Position numbers and translations under genes: made by a program. The notes under the pieces are model-generated. The model was not told the DNA's origin. It did not search any database and saw nothing but the letters and a program-made list of their open reading frames with translations. Shown piece by piece: positions 20,720 to 32,050 of a DNA stretch of 64,000 nucleotides. Position 1 is the first letter of the stretch; each line of letters opens with the position of its first letter. This DNA comes from Asterias amurensis (Eukaryota; Echinodermata; Asteroidea; Forcipulatida; Asteriidae): the NCBI RefSeq assembly GCF_032118995.1, contig NC_092661.1, positions 17,893,506 through 17,957,505 of the forward strand, in the 5' to 3' direction.

Positions 20720-20850
20720 ATTTGAGGCATTGCATGGTGAGGTATCAATATATTTTTGGTTTGAGATAACACCATGTGTGTATCTACTTGCTGAATAGAC
20801 CATAATCTTCCCAGCAAGACTCACATGGTCTTACTGCAAACCAAATATAT
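20720..20850. repeat. Inverted fragment with ACACCATG / CATGGT motifs
   Basis: The text tttggtttgagataacaccatg and catggtcttactgcaaacca forms an inverted pair related in style to the ends of the 18555-18828 element. It has no coding content. Confidence 0.5.
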
Positions 20851-20890
20851 TGGATTTTTTTTTACAAGAACATGGGGGTTTGTTTCTCAC

Positions 20891-21007
20891 TTTAAGAATG
20901 GTGTTGTAGTTTATCGTATCTGGAAACACCCAGTGGATAAGGTTGAGCATGATCTCTAATGTCTTTATGTCACCACTGTATTGGTCGCGCAAGTTGATAT
21001 ACTGCAC
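20891..21007 (-). CDS. ADCK5: ADCK5 exon 5
   Basis: It has 39 codons, VQYINLRDQYSGDIKTLEIM to NYNTILK, which follow VAVK directly. Human ADCK5 has VQYIDLRD at this place by recall. The acceptor is ttttag and the donor gtgaga. The 81-bp satellite lies in the intron just upstream of it in transcript order. Confidence 0.95.
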
Positions 21008-21355
21008 CTAAAACAACAAAAAACGTAAATGTTCATAGTGCGTACCATTTTAATCTTAATGTTTTTAAATACTTCTGGTTATCAAACCGAGGATGCCTCA
21101 TAAGAGAACCTAATCACTGTAGCTCGTAAGCCTGAGAAAACCTGTAAGCAAGGGTGCTTGCCATGTAAACTAGAAACAACCTGGCTAAATAAGCCTTACT
21201 CTTCCACAATAAGCGTTCTCGGTTTGTTTCTGTGCACTTCCAATCCTGGTACACGGGACAAAGCACAACCCACGTTATTAACAGCCAATTCTTAGCGTTA
21301 TTAACTGGGCTACTAGGATAAAAGGGTATACGGAGTGGGGTAAACATCATACAAT

Positions 21356-24300
21356 GACAGCTACTTCTTTAGCCTTACTGGGCTACTGGGCTACTAGGAT
21401 AAAAGGGCATACGGAGTTGGGTAAACATAATACATTGACAGCTACTTCTTTAGCCTTACTGGGCTACTGGGCTACTGGGATAAAAGGGTATACGGAGTGG
21501 GGTAAACATCATACATTGACAGCTACTTCTTTAGACTTACTAGGCTACTGGGCTACTGGGATAAAAGGGTGTAAGGAGTGGGGCAAACATAATACAATGA
21601 CAGCTACTTCTTTAGCCTTACTGGGCTACTGGGCTACTGGGATAAAAGGGTATACGGAGTGGGGTAAACATCATACATTGACAGCTACTTCTTTAGCCTT
21701 ACTGGGCTACTGGGCTACTGGGATAAAAGGGTATACGGAGTGGGGTAAACATCATACATTGACAGCTACTTCTTTAGCCTTACTGGGCTACTGGGCTACT
21801 GGGATAAAAGGGTATAAGGAGTGGGGTAAACATCATACATTGACAGCTACTTCTTTAGCCTTACTGGGCTACTGGGCTACTGGGATAAAAGGGTATACGG
21901 AGTGGGGTAAACATCATACATTGACAGCTACTTCTTTAGCCTTACTGGGCTACTGGGCTACTGGGATAAAAGGGTATAAGGAGTGGGGCAAACATCATAC
22001 ATTGACAGCTACTTCTTTAGCCTTACTGGGCTACTGGGCTACTGGGATAAAAGGGTATACGGAGTGGGGTAAACATCATACATTGACAGCTACTTCTTTA
22101 GCCTTACTGGGCTACTGGGCTACTGGGATAAAAGGGTATACGGAGTGGGGTAAACATCATACATTGACAGCTACTTCTTTAGCCTTACTGGGCTACTGGG
22201 CTACTGGGATAAAAGGGTATACGGAGTGGGGTAAACATCATACATTGACAGCTACTTCTTTAGCCTTACTGGGCTACTGGGCTACTGGGATAAAAGGGTA
22301 TACGGAGTGGGGTAAACATCATACATTGACAGCTACTTCTTTAGCCTTACTGGGCTACTGGGCTACTGGGATAAAAGGGTATAAGGAGTGGGGCAAACAT
22401 CATACATTGACAGCTACTTCTTTAGCCTTACTAGGCTACTGGGCTACTGGGATAAAAGGGTATACGGAGTGGGGTAAACATCATACATTGACAGCTACTT
22501 CTTTAGCCTTACTGGGCTACTGGGCTACTGGGATAAAAGGGTATAAGGAGTGGGGTAAACATCATACATTGACAGCTACTTCTTTAGCCTTACTGGGCTA
22601 CTGGGCTACTGGGATAAAAGGGTATAAGGAGTGGGGCAAACATCATACATTGACAGCTACTTCTTTAGCCTTACTGGGCTACTGGGCTACTGGGATAAAA
22701 GGGTATACAGAGTGGGGTAAACATCATACATTGACAGCTACTTCTTCAGCCTTACTGGGCTACTGGGCTACTGGGATAAAAGGGTATACGGGGTGGGGTA
22801 AACATCATACATTGACAGCTACTTCTTTAGCCTTACTGGGCTACTGGGCTACTGGGATAAAAGGGTATACGGAGTGGGGTAAACATCATACATTGACAGC
22901 TACTTCTTTAGCCTTACTGGGCTACTGGGCTACTGGGATAAAAGGGTATACGGAGTGGGGTAAACATCATACATTGACAGCTACTTCTTTAGCCTTACTG
23001 GGCTACTGGGCTACTGGGAGAAAAGGGTATACGGAGTGGGGCAAACATCATACATTGACAGCTACTTCTTTAGCCTTACTGGGCTACTGGGCTACTGGGA
23101 TAAAAGGGTATAAGGAGTGGGGTAAACATCATACATTGACAGCTACTTCTTTAGCCTTACTGGGCTACTGGGCTACTGGGATAAAAGGGTATAAGGAGTG
23201 GGGTAAACATCATACATTGACAGCTACTTCTTAAGCCTTACTGGGCTACTGGGCTACTGGGATAAAAGGGTATAAGGAGTGGGGTAAACATCATACATTG
23301 ACAGCTACTTCTTTAGCCTTACTGGGCTACTGGGCTACTGGGATAAAAGGGTATACGGAGTGGGGCAAACATCATACATTGACAGCTACTTCTTTAGCCT
23401 TATTAGGCTACTGGGCTACTGGGATAAAAGGGTATAAGGAGTGGGGTAAACATCATACATTGACAGCTACTTCTTTAGCCTTACTGGGCTACTGGGCTAC
23501 TGGGATAAAAGGGTATAAGGAGTGGGGTAAACATCATACATTGACAGCTACTTCTTTAGCCTTACTAGGCTACTGGGCTACTGGGATAAAAGGGTATAAG
23601 GAGTGGGGTAAACATCATACATTGACAGCTACTTCTTTAGCCTTACTGGGCTACTGGGCTACTGGGATAAAAGGGTATAAGGAGTGGGGTAAACATCATA
23701 CATTGACAGCTACTTCTTTAGCCTTACTGGGCTACTGGGCTACTGGGATAAAAGGGTATACGGAGTGGGGTGAACATCATACATTGACAGCTACTTCTTT
23801 AGCCTTACTGGGCTACTGGGCTACTGGGATAAAAGGGTATACGGAGTGGGGTAAACATCATACATTGACAGCTACTTCTTTAGCCTTACTAGGCTACTGG
23901 GCTACTGGGATAAAAGGGTATACGGAGTGGGGCAAACATCATACATTGACAGCTACTTCTTTAGCCTTACTAGGCTACTGGGCTACTGGGATAAAAGGGT
24001 ATACGGAGTTGGGCAAACATCATACATTGACAGCTACTTCTTTAGCCTTACTGGGCTACTGGGCTACTGGGATAAAAGGGTATACGGAGTTGGGTAAACA
24101 TCATACATTGACAGCTACTTCTTTAGCCTTACTGGGCTACTGGGCTACTGGGATAAAAGGGTATACGGAGTGGGGTAAACATCATACATTGACAGCTACT
24201 TCTTTAGCCTTACTGGGCTACTGGGCTACTGGGATAAAAGGGTATAAGGAGTGGGGTAAACATCATACATTGACAGCTACTTCTTTAGCCTTACTGGGCT

Positions 24301-25000
24301 ACTGGGCTACTGGGATAAAAGGGTATACGGAGTGGGGTAAACATAATACATTGACAGCTACTTCTTTAGCCTTACTGGGCTACTGGGCTACTGGGATAAA
24401 AGGGTATAAGGAGTGGGGTAAACATCATACATTGACAGCTACTTCTTTAGCCTTACTGGGCTACTGGGCTACTGGGATAAAAGGGTATAAGGAGTGGGGT
24501 AAACATCATACATTGACAGCTACTTCTTTAGCCTTACTGGGCTACTGGGCTACTGGGATAAAAGGGTATACGGAGTGGGGTAAACATCATACATTGACAG
24601 CTACTTCTTTAGCCTTACTAGGCTACTGGGCTACTGGGATAAAAGGGTATAAGGAGTGGGGTAAACATCATACATTGACAGCTACTTCTTTAGCCTTACT
24701 GGGCTACTGGGCTACTGGGATAAAAGGGTATACGGAGTGGGGCAAACATCATACATTGACAGCTACTTCTTTAGCCTTACTGGGCTACTGGGCTACTGGG
24801 ATAAAAGGGTATACGGAGTGGGGTAAACATCATACATTGACAGCTACTTCTTTAGCCTTACTGGGCTACTGGGCTACTGGGATAAAAGGGTATACGGGGT
24901 GGGGTAAACATCATACATTGACAGCTACTTCTTTAGCCTTATTAGCTGGGCTACTGGGTTTGGGGAGGACAGGGTATACAGCGTTGGGTACACACACCTT
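21356..25000. repeat. 81-bp satellite, 45 units, derived from an ADCK5 exon edge
   Basis: Forty-five consecutive units of exactly 81 bp (the gacagctact anchor is at 21356, 24920 and 25001, all multiples of 81 apart) fill the ADCK5 intron after exon 4. Units differ by single substitutions, mainly tatacgg versus tataagg and ggtaaac versus ggcaaac. The unit at 24920 is divergent and runs into the exon. On the minus strand each unit holds gtagctgtcaatgtatgatg where the exon 4 edge has gtagctgtcaaggtgtgtgt, so every unit carries a decayed copy of the exon end and splice donor. Since 81 is 27 codons, the plus strand stays open for 626 and 580 codons, interrupted by one ttaa change at 23232. Those ORFs are not considered genes. 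Confidence 0.97.
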
Positions 25001-25138
25001 GACAGCTACTTGTTGGTTATCATGTGTAACTGCACGATGAACTTGGGCTAGACTTGCTGCAGCTATTGGCTGTGAGTCAAACTCCTTAAACATCTCATCT
25101 GGTTTGCAATTGAAGTCTTCTTGAAATAATTGATCAAG
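24998..25138 (-). CDS. ADCK5: ADCK5 exon 4 (KxGQ/ABC1 signature, VAVK)
   Basis: It has 47 codons, [20 protein letters not shown] to [10 protein letters not shown], including the A-rich ABC1 motif [13 protein letters not shown] and the conserved lysine of VAVK. The donor gtgtgtg at 24997 lies on the first, divergent satellite unit. The acceptor is acatgaag. Confidence 0.95.
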
Positions 25139-25359
25139 CTTCATGTAAAGAAAAACCATTGAAGTTTTAATCAATATGAGATGTACTGTGGACAGTTGTC
25201 AACTACTGTGTTTAAATACACACAACAATTCAGGCCACAAGCGTAGATCTGTGAGCCAATGGAGATTGAGACTTTTTCTTTTCGCAATTCTCAAGTACCG
25301 TAAGTACTAATGTAAGCTAAGATTTTGACAACATTATCGTCCACATGGGTCCCCAATTA

Positions 25360-25590
25360 TTGGTTAGCCATCACCCTTGAGCAAGGCACTTAACCATAAT
25401 TGCTTCTCTTGACCCAGAAGTATTAATGGGAACCTGAGAGGGTTGAGACAGTATTGTGTTGGATTAACCCCTCAGTGCTAATAAGAAGCTTGGGGTTGTA
25501 TGCTCCCAAGAGAGTTAAGAAGTACGTGGAATTGTGGTCTAAAAAGTATGCACAATGAACAGGAATAATAATGTTAAAAAGACCTTGATC
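25360..25590. mobile_element. Degenerate retroposon fragment
   Basis: The text cttgagcaaggcacttaacc, gtatgctcccaagagagtta and a terminal gcgctatgttagaacc resembles the fragments at 26150-26375 and 44330-44640. It is probably a SINE or LINE relic in an ADCK5 intron. Confidence 0.5.
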
Positions 25591-25636
25591 TAGCTACTAG
25601 GATTGCGCTATGTTAGAACCAATATTGTTACAATAC

Positions 25637-25901
25637 CTCTTTGTATTCTCTTGTCAGTGCTTTATCATGCAATACAGACAGCTTCAGTAGAATCTCCTTA
25701 GGCAGGACATAGTTTGCAGTGACCAGGACCTGCCCAAGCTTGATGTACATTCCCCTGTTTGTCAGACAACCTTGGAGGATTCGATCCCCGGTACGTTCAT
25801 TGCAGGCAGTGAATGCAGTCTGGTACTCATCCGATCCTTCATCAAGGTTCCAAAGATTCCATTTGTAGTCCAGAGTGATGACGGTACCAATATAAAACGT
25901 T
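25637..25901 (-). CDS. ADCK5: ADCK5 exon 3
   Basis: The 265-bp exon runs TFYIGTVITLDYKWNLWNLD to LTREYKE. It contains NRGMYIKLGQ, the KxGQ motif that replaces the glycine loop in ABC1 kinases. The acceptor is gtgtgtag with phase 2, matching exon 2; the donor is gtattg, phase 0. Confidence 0.94.
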
Positions 25902-26149
25902 CTACACACACACAAAAAAGAACATTGGATTTCATCTCATTAATTAATTTCACAGGTAAAAATGCAAAGTACAAAAAATAAGAACGTTAAAGACAACGTA
26001 TAGATTATAGGGGAAGAAAAAAATACATACACATAGGAGATTTTTAAATCAGTGCCGTGAGTTTCTAATGTTCTCTTTATTATATCATGTAGAAAGCATT
26101 CCTCTAACAAGGTTTTGTAATCGACTCTGTTGCATCATGACATCTATCT

Positions 26150-26380
26150 TTCAGGGGTAAATGGGTACCTGTGAGGGTAGAGTTGGTTCTTGTGATTGAT
26201 TAGCTTAGTGCGCTACATATTTGGCAGCACTGGCTGTATACTCCCCAGGGAGCTGAGATGGTTTAAGGAATGATTTAAGGCACAGTGACCAGGGGTAATA
26301 ATGTTGAAGCACCAAGAGCATCACTGCATGACAGACCTGAGTGCTATATAAAAAGCCACTATAATTTTATTACTATTTTT
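26150..26380 (+). mobile_element. Retroposon 3' tail ending in gtgctatataaaaagccact
   Basis: It shares ctgtatactccccagggagc and the terminal gctatataa-agccact with 3470-3757 and 44330-44640. It is intronic in ADCK5. Confidence 0.55.
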
Positions 26381-26516
26381 TTAATATTGTATAATTGTGT
26401 AATTTTAGTTTTGATATAAATATTCTCTGCTGCAGAATACTGGGTAAAAGTCTCGAGCCAATATGTTTCATCAGGCCAGTATTTATATATCCGTTTTCAA
26501 TGGCATTTAAAGACAG

Positions 26517-26863
26517 TGGACACTATTGGTAATTGTAAAAGACCAGTCATCTCACTAGGTGTATCTCAACATATGCATAAAATAACAAACCTGTGCAAAT
26601 TTGAGGTCAATTGGTAGTCGAAGTTGCAAGATAATAATGAAAGAAAAAACACCCTTGTCACACGAAGTTGTGTGCTTTCAGATGCTTGATTCCGAGACCA
26701 CAAAATTTAAGTCTGATGTCTAGAAATCAAATTACGTTACTTCAGAAGGAGTCGTTTTTCACAATGTTTTATACTATCAACAGCTCTCCATTGCTTCTTA
26801 CCAAGTAAGTTTTTATGCTAATAATTATTTTGAGTAGCTACCAATAGTCGTCAGTGCCTTTAA
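26517..26863. mobile_element. TTAA-bounded TIR element
   Basis: It begins ttaaagacagtggacactat and ends caatagtcgtcagtgccttt plus aa, with TTAA at each end and the family interior in reverse order. Confidence 0.9.
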
Positions 26864-27043
26864 TGACTGTGAATAATACTATTTCCCCTGGCGAGTATAC
26901 CAGTCCATCACAGAATACTCCCCAGCTCTGGTTGGTACCTATTCATTTTGTACTACTAGATGGAGAGAAGCAATTATGATTATTGACATCCAATATCCCC
27001 TTCCCTTGGGATTCGCCATATGGTATAGGATTTAAGCTATTAC

Positions 27044-27237
27044 CTGAAAAACCTTATAAAGCCTTGTCCAGTTACGTAAACTTTCCTTCGCCTGGTGCTG
27101 TCCATTACTGCATATGCTCCGAGGCTAATGAGCGGAACCGAGACAACCACTGTCAAGGTACGTCTTAAAATACGCCATCTTGAACTTTTGGGTCTTAGTC
27201 CCTCTGGTCCAGAACTTTTTAACCTTGTCACTGGATT
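27044..27237 (-). CDS. ADCK5: ADCK5 exon 2 (membrane segment)
   Basis: The text NPVTRLKSSGPEGLRPKSSR is followed by TLTVVVSVPLISLGAYAVMD, a likely transmembrane helix, and then VYVTGQGFIRFFR. The donor gtaata is phase 2 and fits exon 3. The chosen acceptor tttaaag gives phase 0, which does not fit exon 1; a later acceptor, or another exon between, is possible. Confidence 0.8.
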
Positions 27238-27661
27238 CTTTAAAGAAAAAGAAAAACAAAAAATACTTTCAAATAAGAAAGCAAATAGAGACAGAAGGGT
27301 TTTGTCAGCGAAATGCTGTGACTATATTATCAAAAAAGACACAATATTTCTACAATAAAACTTCTCTTTTTTCTGTGTGTTTGCTTTTTTGTTTACTGGG
27401 TTAGACTTTTATCTTCTTTTCTTGTGTACTTAATCGTCTTTTCTGTATAGTTTTAGATAGTGTTTGTTTTTTGGGGGGGCTTTTGTGAAGTACATCAATG
27501 CCATGCTTACACTACAGTGAAAAAAAGGAAACAACAAAAAAGGGACTTTTTTTTATCAAGAGCATCAAATTAATCCACATTTAGTAAAGTGACAGCGGTT
27601 AATAAACTGTCTCTCTGGCTGCATTGAGGGCAGTATTCGGAAACCACAGAACTTGACATAC

Positions 27662-27876
27662 TTTATGTTGGACAGATGAGGGTCGCACTGGTAAACTGAT
27701 GATGAATAAATTAACATTGGATTAGGGATGCTCAATTTGGTGTAAAGCGAAACACTTGTTAATACCTTTATTGCAGCATAGTGTGTTTTTGTATTTCCAG
27801 ACGCTTTCAACACTTGAGAAATGCCTCGTTGAAAAAGTTTGGGGAAGACACAGGAAGCCCTTACTGCTGATGCCAT
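27662..27876 (-). CDS. ADCK5: ADCK5 first coding exon (tentative)
   Basis: It starts MASAVRASCVFPKLFQRGIS, basic and free of acidic residues as in a mitochondrial targeting peptide, and could end at the strong donor gtatgt (27661). It has 71 codons plus two bases. The phase does not match exon 2 as drawn. Confidence 0.6.
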
Positions 27877-28966
27877 GGTGATGCTCTTTGTCTTAATTCA
27901 GTCTATAAACAAAATTGTATTTAAAAGTTCAAGTTTTCATCATAATTTAAAAGTACCTGTTTGGGACAGATTTACCCAAACCAATTAATGTCACCATGAC
28001 GCGTCCACATCTGAAACTGGCCAATTGATTTCATTTAATCTCATTAATTAATTCTGGTTGTGAAGCCAAAGACCTCAGAAAACTGAAGATAATTGTTATT
28101 ATTAATTAACCAAGCACCCAAAATAAAGAGATGACAAAGAAAGTTTCATTTATATAGGGAGGAAAACCCCTGACAATTTATTCCAGGGAAAACCCACGCA
28201 ATCAGGTAGGGACTAAAAACCCAATGCACACTGTGCCCCTGGTGGGATTCAAACTGGTGTCCCCTAGCCTATAAATAGAGGAGGAAGGCAAAGAAATATA
28301 TTTTGGCGAGTGGATTGTGATTTATCTTCTTTTAAAAAAACTCACAAAACAAAAGATCTGACAATGAAAGAAAATGATAAGTATTTCCCTTTATACAGTT
28401 CATACCAGATACTAAGGATCGTGTTCAATAATTGAAGTGTTACCTTAACTTTTTAAGCGACCTAGCTTTTGTGTACCATCCATACCATGGCAACGAGTGG
28501 TGACGTTCACAGGCAGTGGAGGCGAAATATTACCGTACGCAACGATCTATCGAACAAGAAATGATGGCAATGGTTACTTTTCACTCAGCAATCAGCAGAC
28601 ATTCTCTTGATCTTGGTTGATCTTAGTTGGGCTCGATTTGTGAAGATGAAGTTGACGACTGAGATGATTGAGTCTCTGATGAGACTGAATAGAGATGCGG
28701 CAGAATGAGGACCGAGACGGAGACAGAGTGAGAGTGAAGTTGAGAGAAAAAATTCCCCTTTTCCTGAGCATCAGCGAATGACCCCAAAATCGATAGTCGT
28801 AAGTTTGCTCTAATATTCTAATCAATATCGATGATTTAGATTCAGATCAATGTTAATGATTATTTAAACTAGAAAGATGATGTAACTTAACGTCTAAGTT
28901 AGAAGGAATGAAACTTTAAAAGCACGACTATCGCTCGTTATGTAAACAACGAAAGGGCGCCACCAA

Positions 28967-29210
28967 GAGTTTTAAAACTTGTAGCAAGTGGGCGGGGTTA
29001 GGGAAACTTGCAGTGAAAGAGTTTTAAAACTTTTAGCAAGTGGGCGGGGTAATGAAAACTTGTAGTGAAAGAGTTTTAAAACTTTTAACAAGTGGGCGGG
29101 GTTAGGAAAACTTGCCAGTGAAAGAATTTTAAAACTTTTAGCAAGTGGGCGGGGTAAGGAAAACTTGTAGCGAAAGAGTTTTAAAACTGTTATCAAGTGG
29201 GTGGGGAAGA
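28967..29210. repeat. 52-bp tandem repeat, five units
   Basis: Units start gagttttaaaacttttagc and contain caagtgggcggggt, at 28967, 29019, 29071, 29124 and 29176. It lies upstream of ADCK5; the gggcggggt could act as GC boxes, but nothing more supports that. Confidence 0.92.
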
Positions 29211-29230
29211 ATAAAGACAGGTACTTGCTT

Positions 29231-29776
29231 TTAAAGGGACACACCGGCCGAATTGGGCTATTTGGGCTACAAAATAGACTAAGATATGACTTCAACGGTC
29301 TTCCAGGAATGAAGAAGAACAGTCCTTAAAAAAAATCATCAAATTTAGCCGTTTTTGAGCATTTTAAGACAAAAACGCAGGTCGCGTGATTGTTCTAATA
29401 ACCAAAAAGTGGTACAAACAATCACGTGACCGTCCGGGCTAGTTTTACTTTCAGCCGTCTAAAAGTAACTTACTTAACCAAATTTAAATGTTTTTTTTTA
29501 CAAAATTATTTACGAATAATTGACGAAAAAGATCATGTATTCAAATTATCGCTACAAAATGTAAATAATGGTGAAAAATCTAACGTAAGATTCACATTCA
29601 AAGAGTCCGTGTAACGGAAGCTTGTTATAATATGGCCGCCTTGGTATTTTAAAATCATTTTTCGCTAAATACGTGACATTTTGATGATTTTTTTTTACAG
29701 CAACCATCTATAAAAACATTATTTATGATTCTACACCCCTAAATTGCGTAAACGGTGAGCCGGTGTGTCCCTTTAA
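29231..29776. mobile_element. TTAA-bounded TIR element, 546 bp, 18-bp ends
   Basis: The left end ttaaagggacacaccggc and the right end gccggtgtgtccctttaa are exact inverted repeats starting and ending in TTAA. The interior contains atcacg/cgtgat motifs and no long ORF. It belongs to a family different from 12051-12436 but has the same TTAA preference. Confidence 0.95.
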
Positions 29777-30820
29777 GAACCAGTGATTTCATCTTTTGTT
29801 AAGCAAGATGTTTTCCTTGGGCCAGTTGATCGAGTGAAGAATAAATTTATCAGGCAAGTGAAGCACCTTCACAATTAAAAATGCTTTTACAAGTTGTTTA
29901 ATAATTTGCTTTATTCTACAAGCACAATATCAATATATATATACAGAACTACTAAAATACTTACATTCACATTTTGTCCGGAGTGTTGTGATGTGTTGCT
30001 TAGCTGGTAGGAGTAGGCAGGGGGTCTCAGTGGTTTTCACCCTCAAATTCATAGTTCTTGTTCCAAGCACGAGTGGATGGAGCCTTCATGAAACATCCAT
30101 TATCATAATCATACAACATACAACATTAAACAGAATTGTTGAATTTTAGTTTTTCTTTCAACTAGTGTTTGCGTAAGTTCAGTTACTCTGCCTTGACAGA
30201 AAACAGAAAAAAAGTTTTAGGTTCCTCAATCATGATTAAGAAAATTTTTTGTTTGTCTATTAAATCAGGTCTAAATTGAATCCCATCCTCGAACACGAAC
30301 AAATTACACCCCCGTTTTACATGTATTCTGTATTTTTATTGGTTCAGGGTGTATTACCATAATATCACCAGTTATAATGGTTCAAATGATTGTGCTAAGG
30401 AGACTGGTTTTTAATCAAAGTTCAAATGGATTTAAAAAAAGTGTTATCACGGTTCAAATTATGGTGTTTTAGTGTCATAGTTCCGTGGATGTTAGTTCCA
30501 TTAACAGATCATGGTTCAACAGTTCCAATATTGTTTTGGTTACAATTTTCCTCTGTTCGTGGTTTCAATCTTTCCAATCTATTATTTTGGTTATTATATT
30601 TGTGGGAAAGCTGGCTTTCTAAGGTGGTTTAACTGCACACATGAAAACCCACTCAAATATCAAAGAATATGTCTGTGACATTTTGTGGGAAAGCCTGCGC
30701 CCAAAGCTCGGCTCTCAAAGCGAATGGGAAGCCATGCTATTATACCAGTAGTTACCATTTGGCTGGCCCGTTGTTGAATTTAAGTATTTGGTGTGAAATT
30801 ATTCTCGAACGCGTTTCAAG
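29777..30820. other. Intergenic AT-rich sequence
   Basis: No gene or repeat family member was recognised here, between ADCK5 and the tRNA-like array. Confidence 0.5.
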
Positions 30821-30823
30821 TAA

Positions 30824-31750
30824 GAGGATCGATGGCCCAGTGGAAGGGCTCTGGACTCTGGACCGAAAGGTCCTAGGATCAATCCCTGGAGGTTCTTTTA
30901 CTACGTTTTGATTTAAAGTTGTTCATCCTAAGGTTTATAATTAAACTCGAACACAATTGAAGTAAGAGGAGCAGTGGTCCAGTGGAAGGACTCTGGACTC
31001 TGAACCGAAAGGTCCCGGGATCGAATCCTTTGACGTTCTTTTACTACGTTTTGATTTAAAGTTGTTCATCCTAAGGTTTATAATTAAACTCGAACGCAAT
31101 TGAAGTAAGAGGAGCCGTGGCCCAGTGGAAGGACTCTGGACTCTGGACCGAAAGGTCCCGGGATCGAATCCTTGGAGGTTCTTTTACTACGTTTTGATTT
31201 AAAGTTGTTCATTCTAAGGTTTATAATTCAACTCGAACGCAGTTGAAGTAAGAGGAGCAGTGGTCCAGTGGAAGGACTCTGGACTCTGAACCGAAAGGTC
31301 CCGGGATCGAATCCATTGAGGTTCTTTTACTACGTTTTGGTTTAAAGTTGTTCATCCTAAGGTTTATAATTAAACTCGAACGCAATTGAAATAAGAGGAG
31401 CAGTGGCCCAGTGGAAGGGCTCTGGACTCTGAACCGAAAGGTCCCGGGATCGAATCCTTGGAGGTTCTTTAACTACGTTTTGGTTTAAAGTTGTTCATCC
31501 TAAGGTTTAAAATTAAACTCGAACGCAATTGAAGTAAGAGGAGCAGTGGTCCAGTGGAAGGGCTCTGGACTCTGAACCGAAAGGTCCCGGGATCGAATCC
31601 TTGGAGGTTCTTTTACTACGTTTTGATTTAAAGTTGTTCATTCTAAGGTTTATAATTAAACTCGAACGCAATTGAAGTAAGAGGAGCAGTGGTCTAGTGG
31701 AAGGACTCTGGACTCTGAACCAAAAGGTCCCGGGATCGAATCCCACTAGG
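30824..31750 (+). repeat. Seven tandem 143-bp units each holding a tRNA-like sequence
   Basis: Units begin gaggagcagtggtccagtgg at 30824, 30966, 31109, 31252, 31395, 31538 and 31681. Each has a box A-like TGGTCCAGTGG, a segment like a Gln-CTG anticodon arm (ctctggactctgaa) and a box B-like GGGATCGAATCC. The D-stem pairs gtcc/ggac in some copies and gccc/gggc in others. The anticodon arm is imperfect and a ggacc-gaaa-ggtcc hairpin replaces the variable region, so these are probably tRNA-derived repeats rather than working tRNA genes. The linker (ttttactacgttttg to cgaacgcaattgaagtaa) is well conserved too. Confidence 0.9.
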
Positions 31751-31854
31751 GGGGAAAGTCGGCGTTTTAAAACATCTGTTTTTATTAAAAACCAAAAAAA
31801 TCTATTTAAAAAAGATCATAGGTTCGTTTTAAGTTTTAAGTTTCTTTTCTAAGC

Positions 31855-31990
31855 GAGTATGAGCGGTGGGTGCCACTGCGCGGTGGGTCGAGACTTCGCG
31901 GCCGGCCACTCACCGCACTGTCACCATCGTGGCTCGAACCGGGGATTGTTCGCTTCGGAGTCCGACGCCCACCTACAACACCCACTTGGG
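31855..31990 (-). repeat. GC-rich island with minus-strand box B-like motif
   Basis: The segment is much richer in G+C than its surroundings, contains a gcggccggcc core, and carries GGTTCGAGCC on the minus strand. It may be another tRNA-derived relic. No body repeats elsewhere in the window. Confidence 0.4.
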
Positions 31991-32050
31991 TCCCCCCAGG
32001 ATAATTCGCATTTTTGACTTGATGAACCTTCGGTTCATACTTACACACGA

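Larger units (their letters stand above)
14249..27876 (-). other. ADCK5: Gene span: ADCK5, aarF-domain atypical kinase
   Basis: Twelve exons on the minus strand translate to a protein that matches recalled ADCK5 almost motif for motif. These include the ABC1/UbiB signature [14 protein letters not shown], the VAVK lysine followed by QYINLRD, ELDFENEGRN, the catalytic-loop HADPHPGN and the metal-binding LLDHGLYEEL. The QYINLRD and HADPHPGN texts separate it from ADCK1. The family is mitochondrial and related to coenzyme Q regulators, but ADCK5's own substrate is not established. A 3.6-kb 81-bp satellite sits in the intron after exon 4. Splice phases agree from exon 2 through exon 12; the joints between exons 1 and 2 and after exon 12 are unresolved. 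Confidence 0.88.

Noticed and set aside
21354..25040. Repeat-protein genes of 626 and 580 codons
   Set aside because: The frame is open because the unit is 81 bp. It is antisense to ADCK5 and lies in its intron, with no start context, splice sites or non-repeat domain.
14249..27876. Assignment as ADCK1
   Set aside because: QYINLRD after VAVK, HADPHPGN and EYLLF...QRP match ADCK5 rather than ADCK1 as recalled.
28592..28825. 77-codon minus-strand ORF upstream of ADCK5
   Set aside because: It has a low-complexity text with no family resemblance and no supporting splice sites.
30824..31750. CRISPR array or functional tRNA-Gln cluster
   Set aside because: There is no short repeat with unique spacers; the whole 143-bp unit is repeated. 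The anticodon stem does not pair well enough for working tRNAs.
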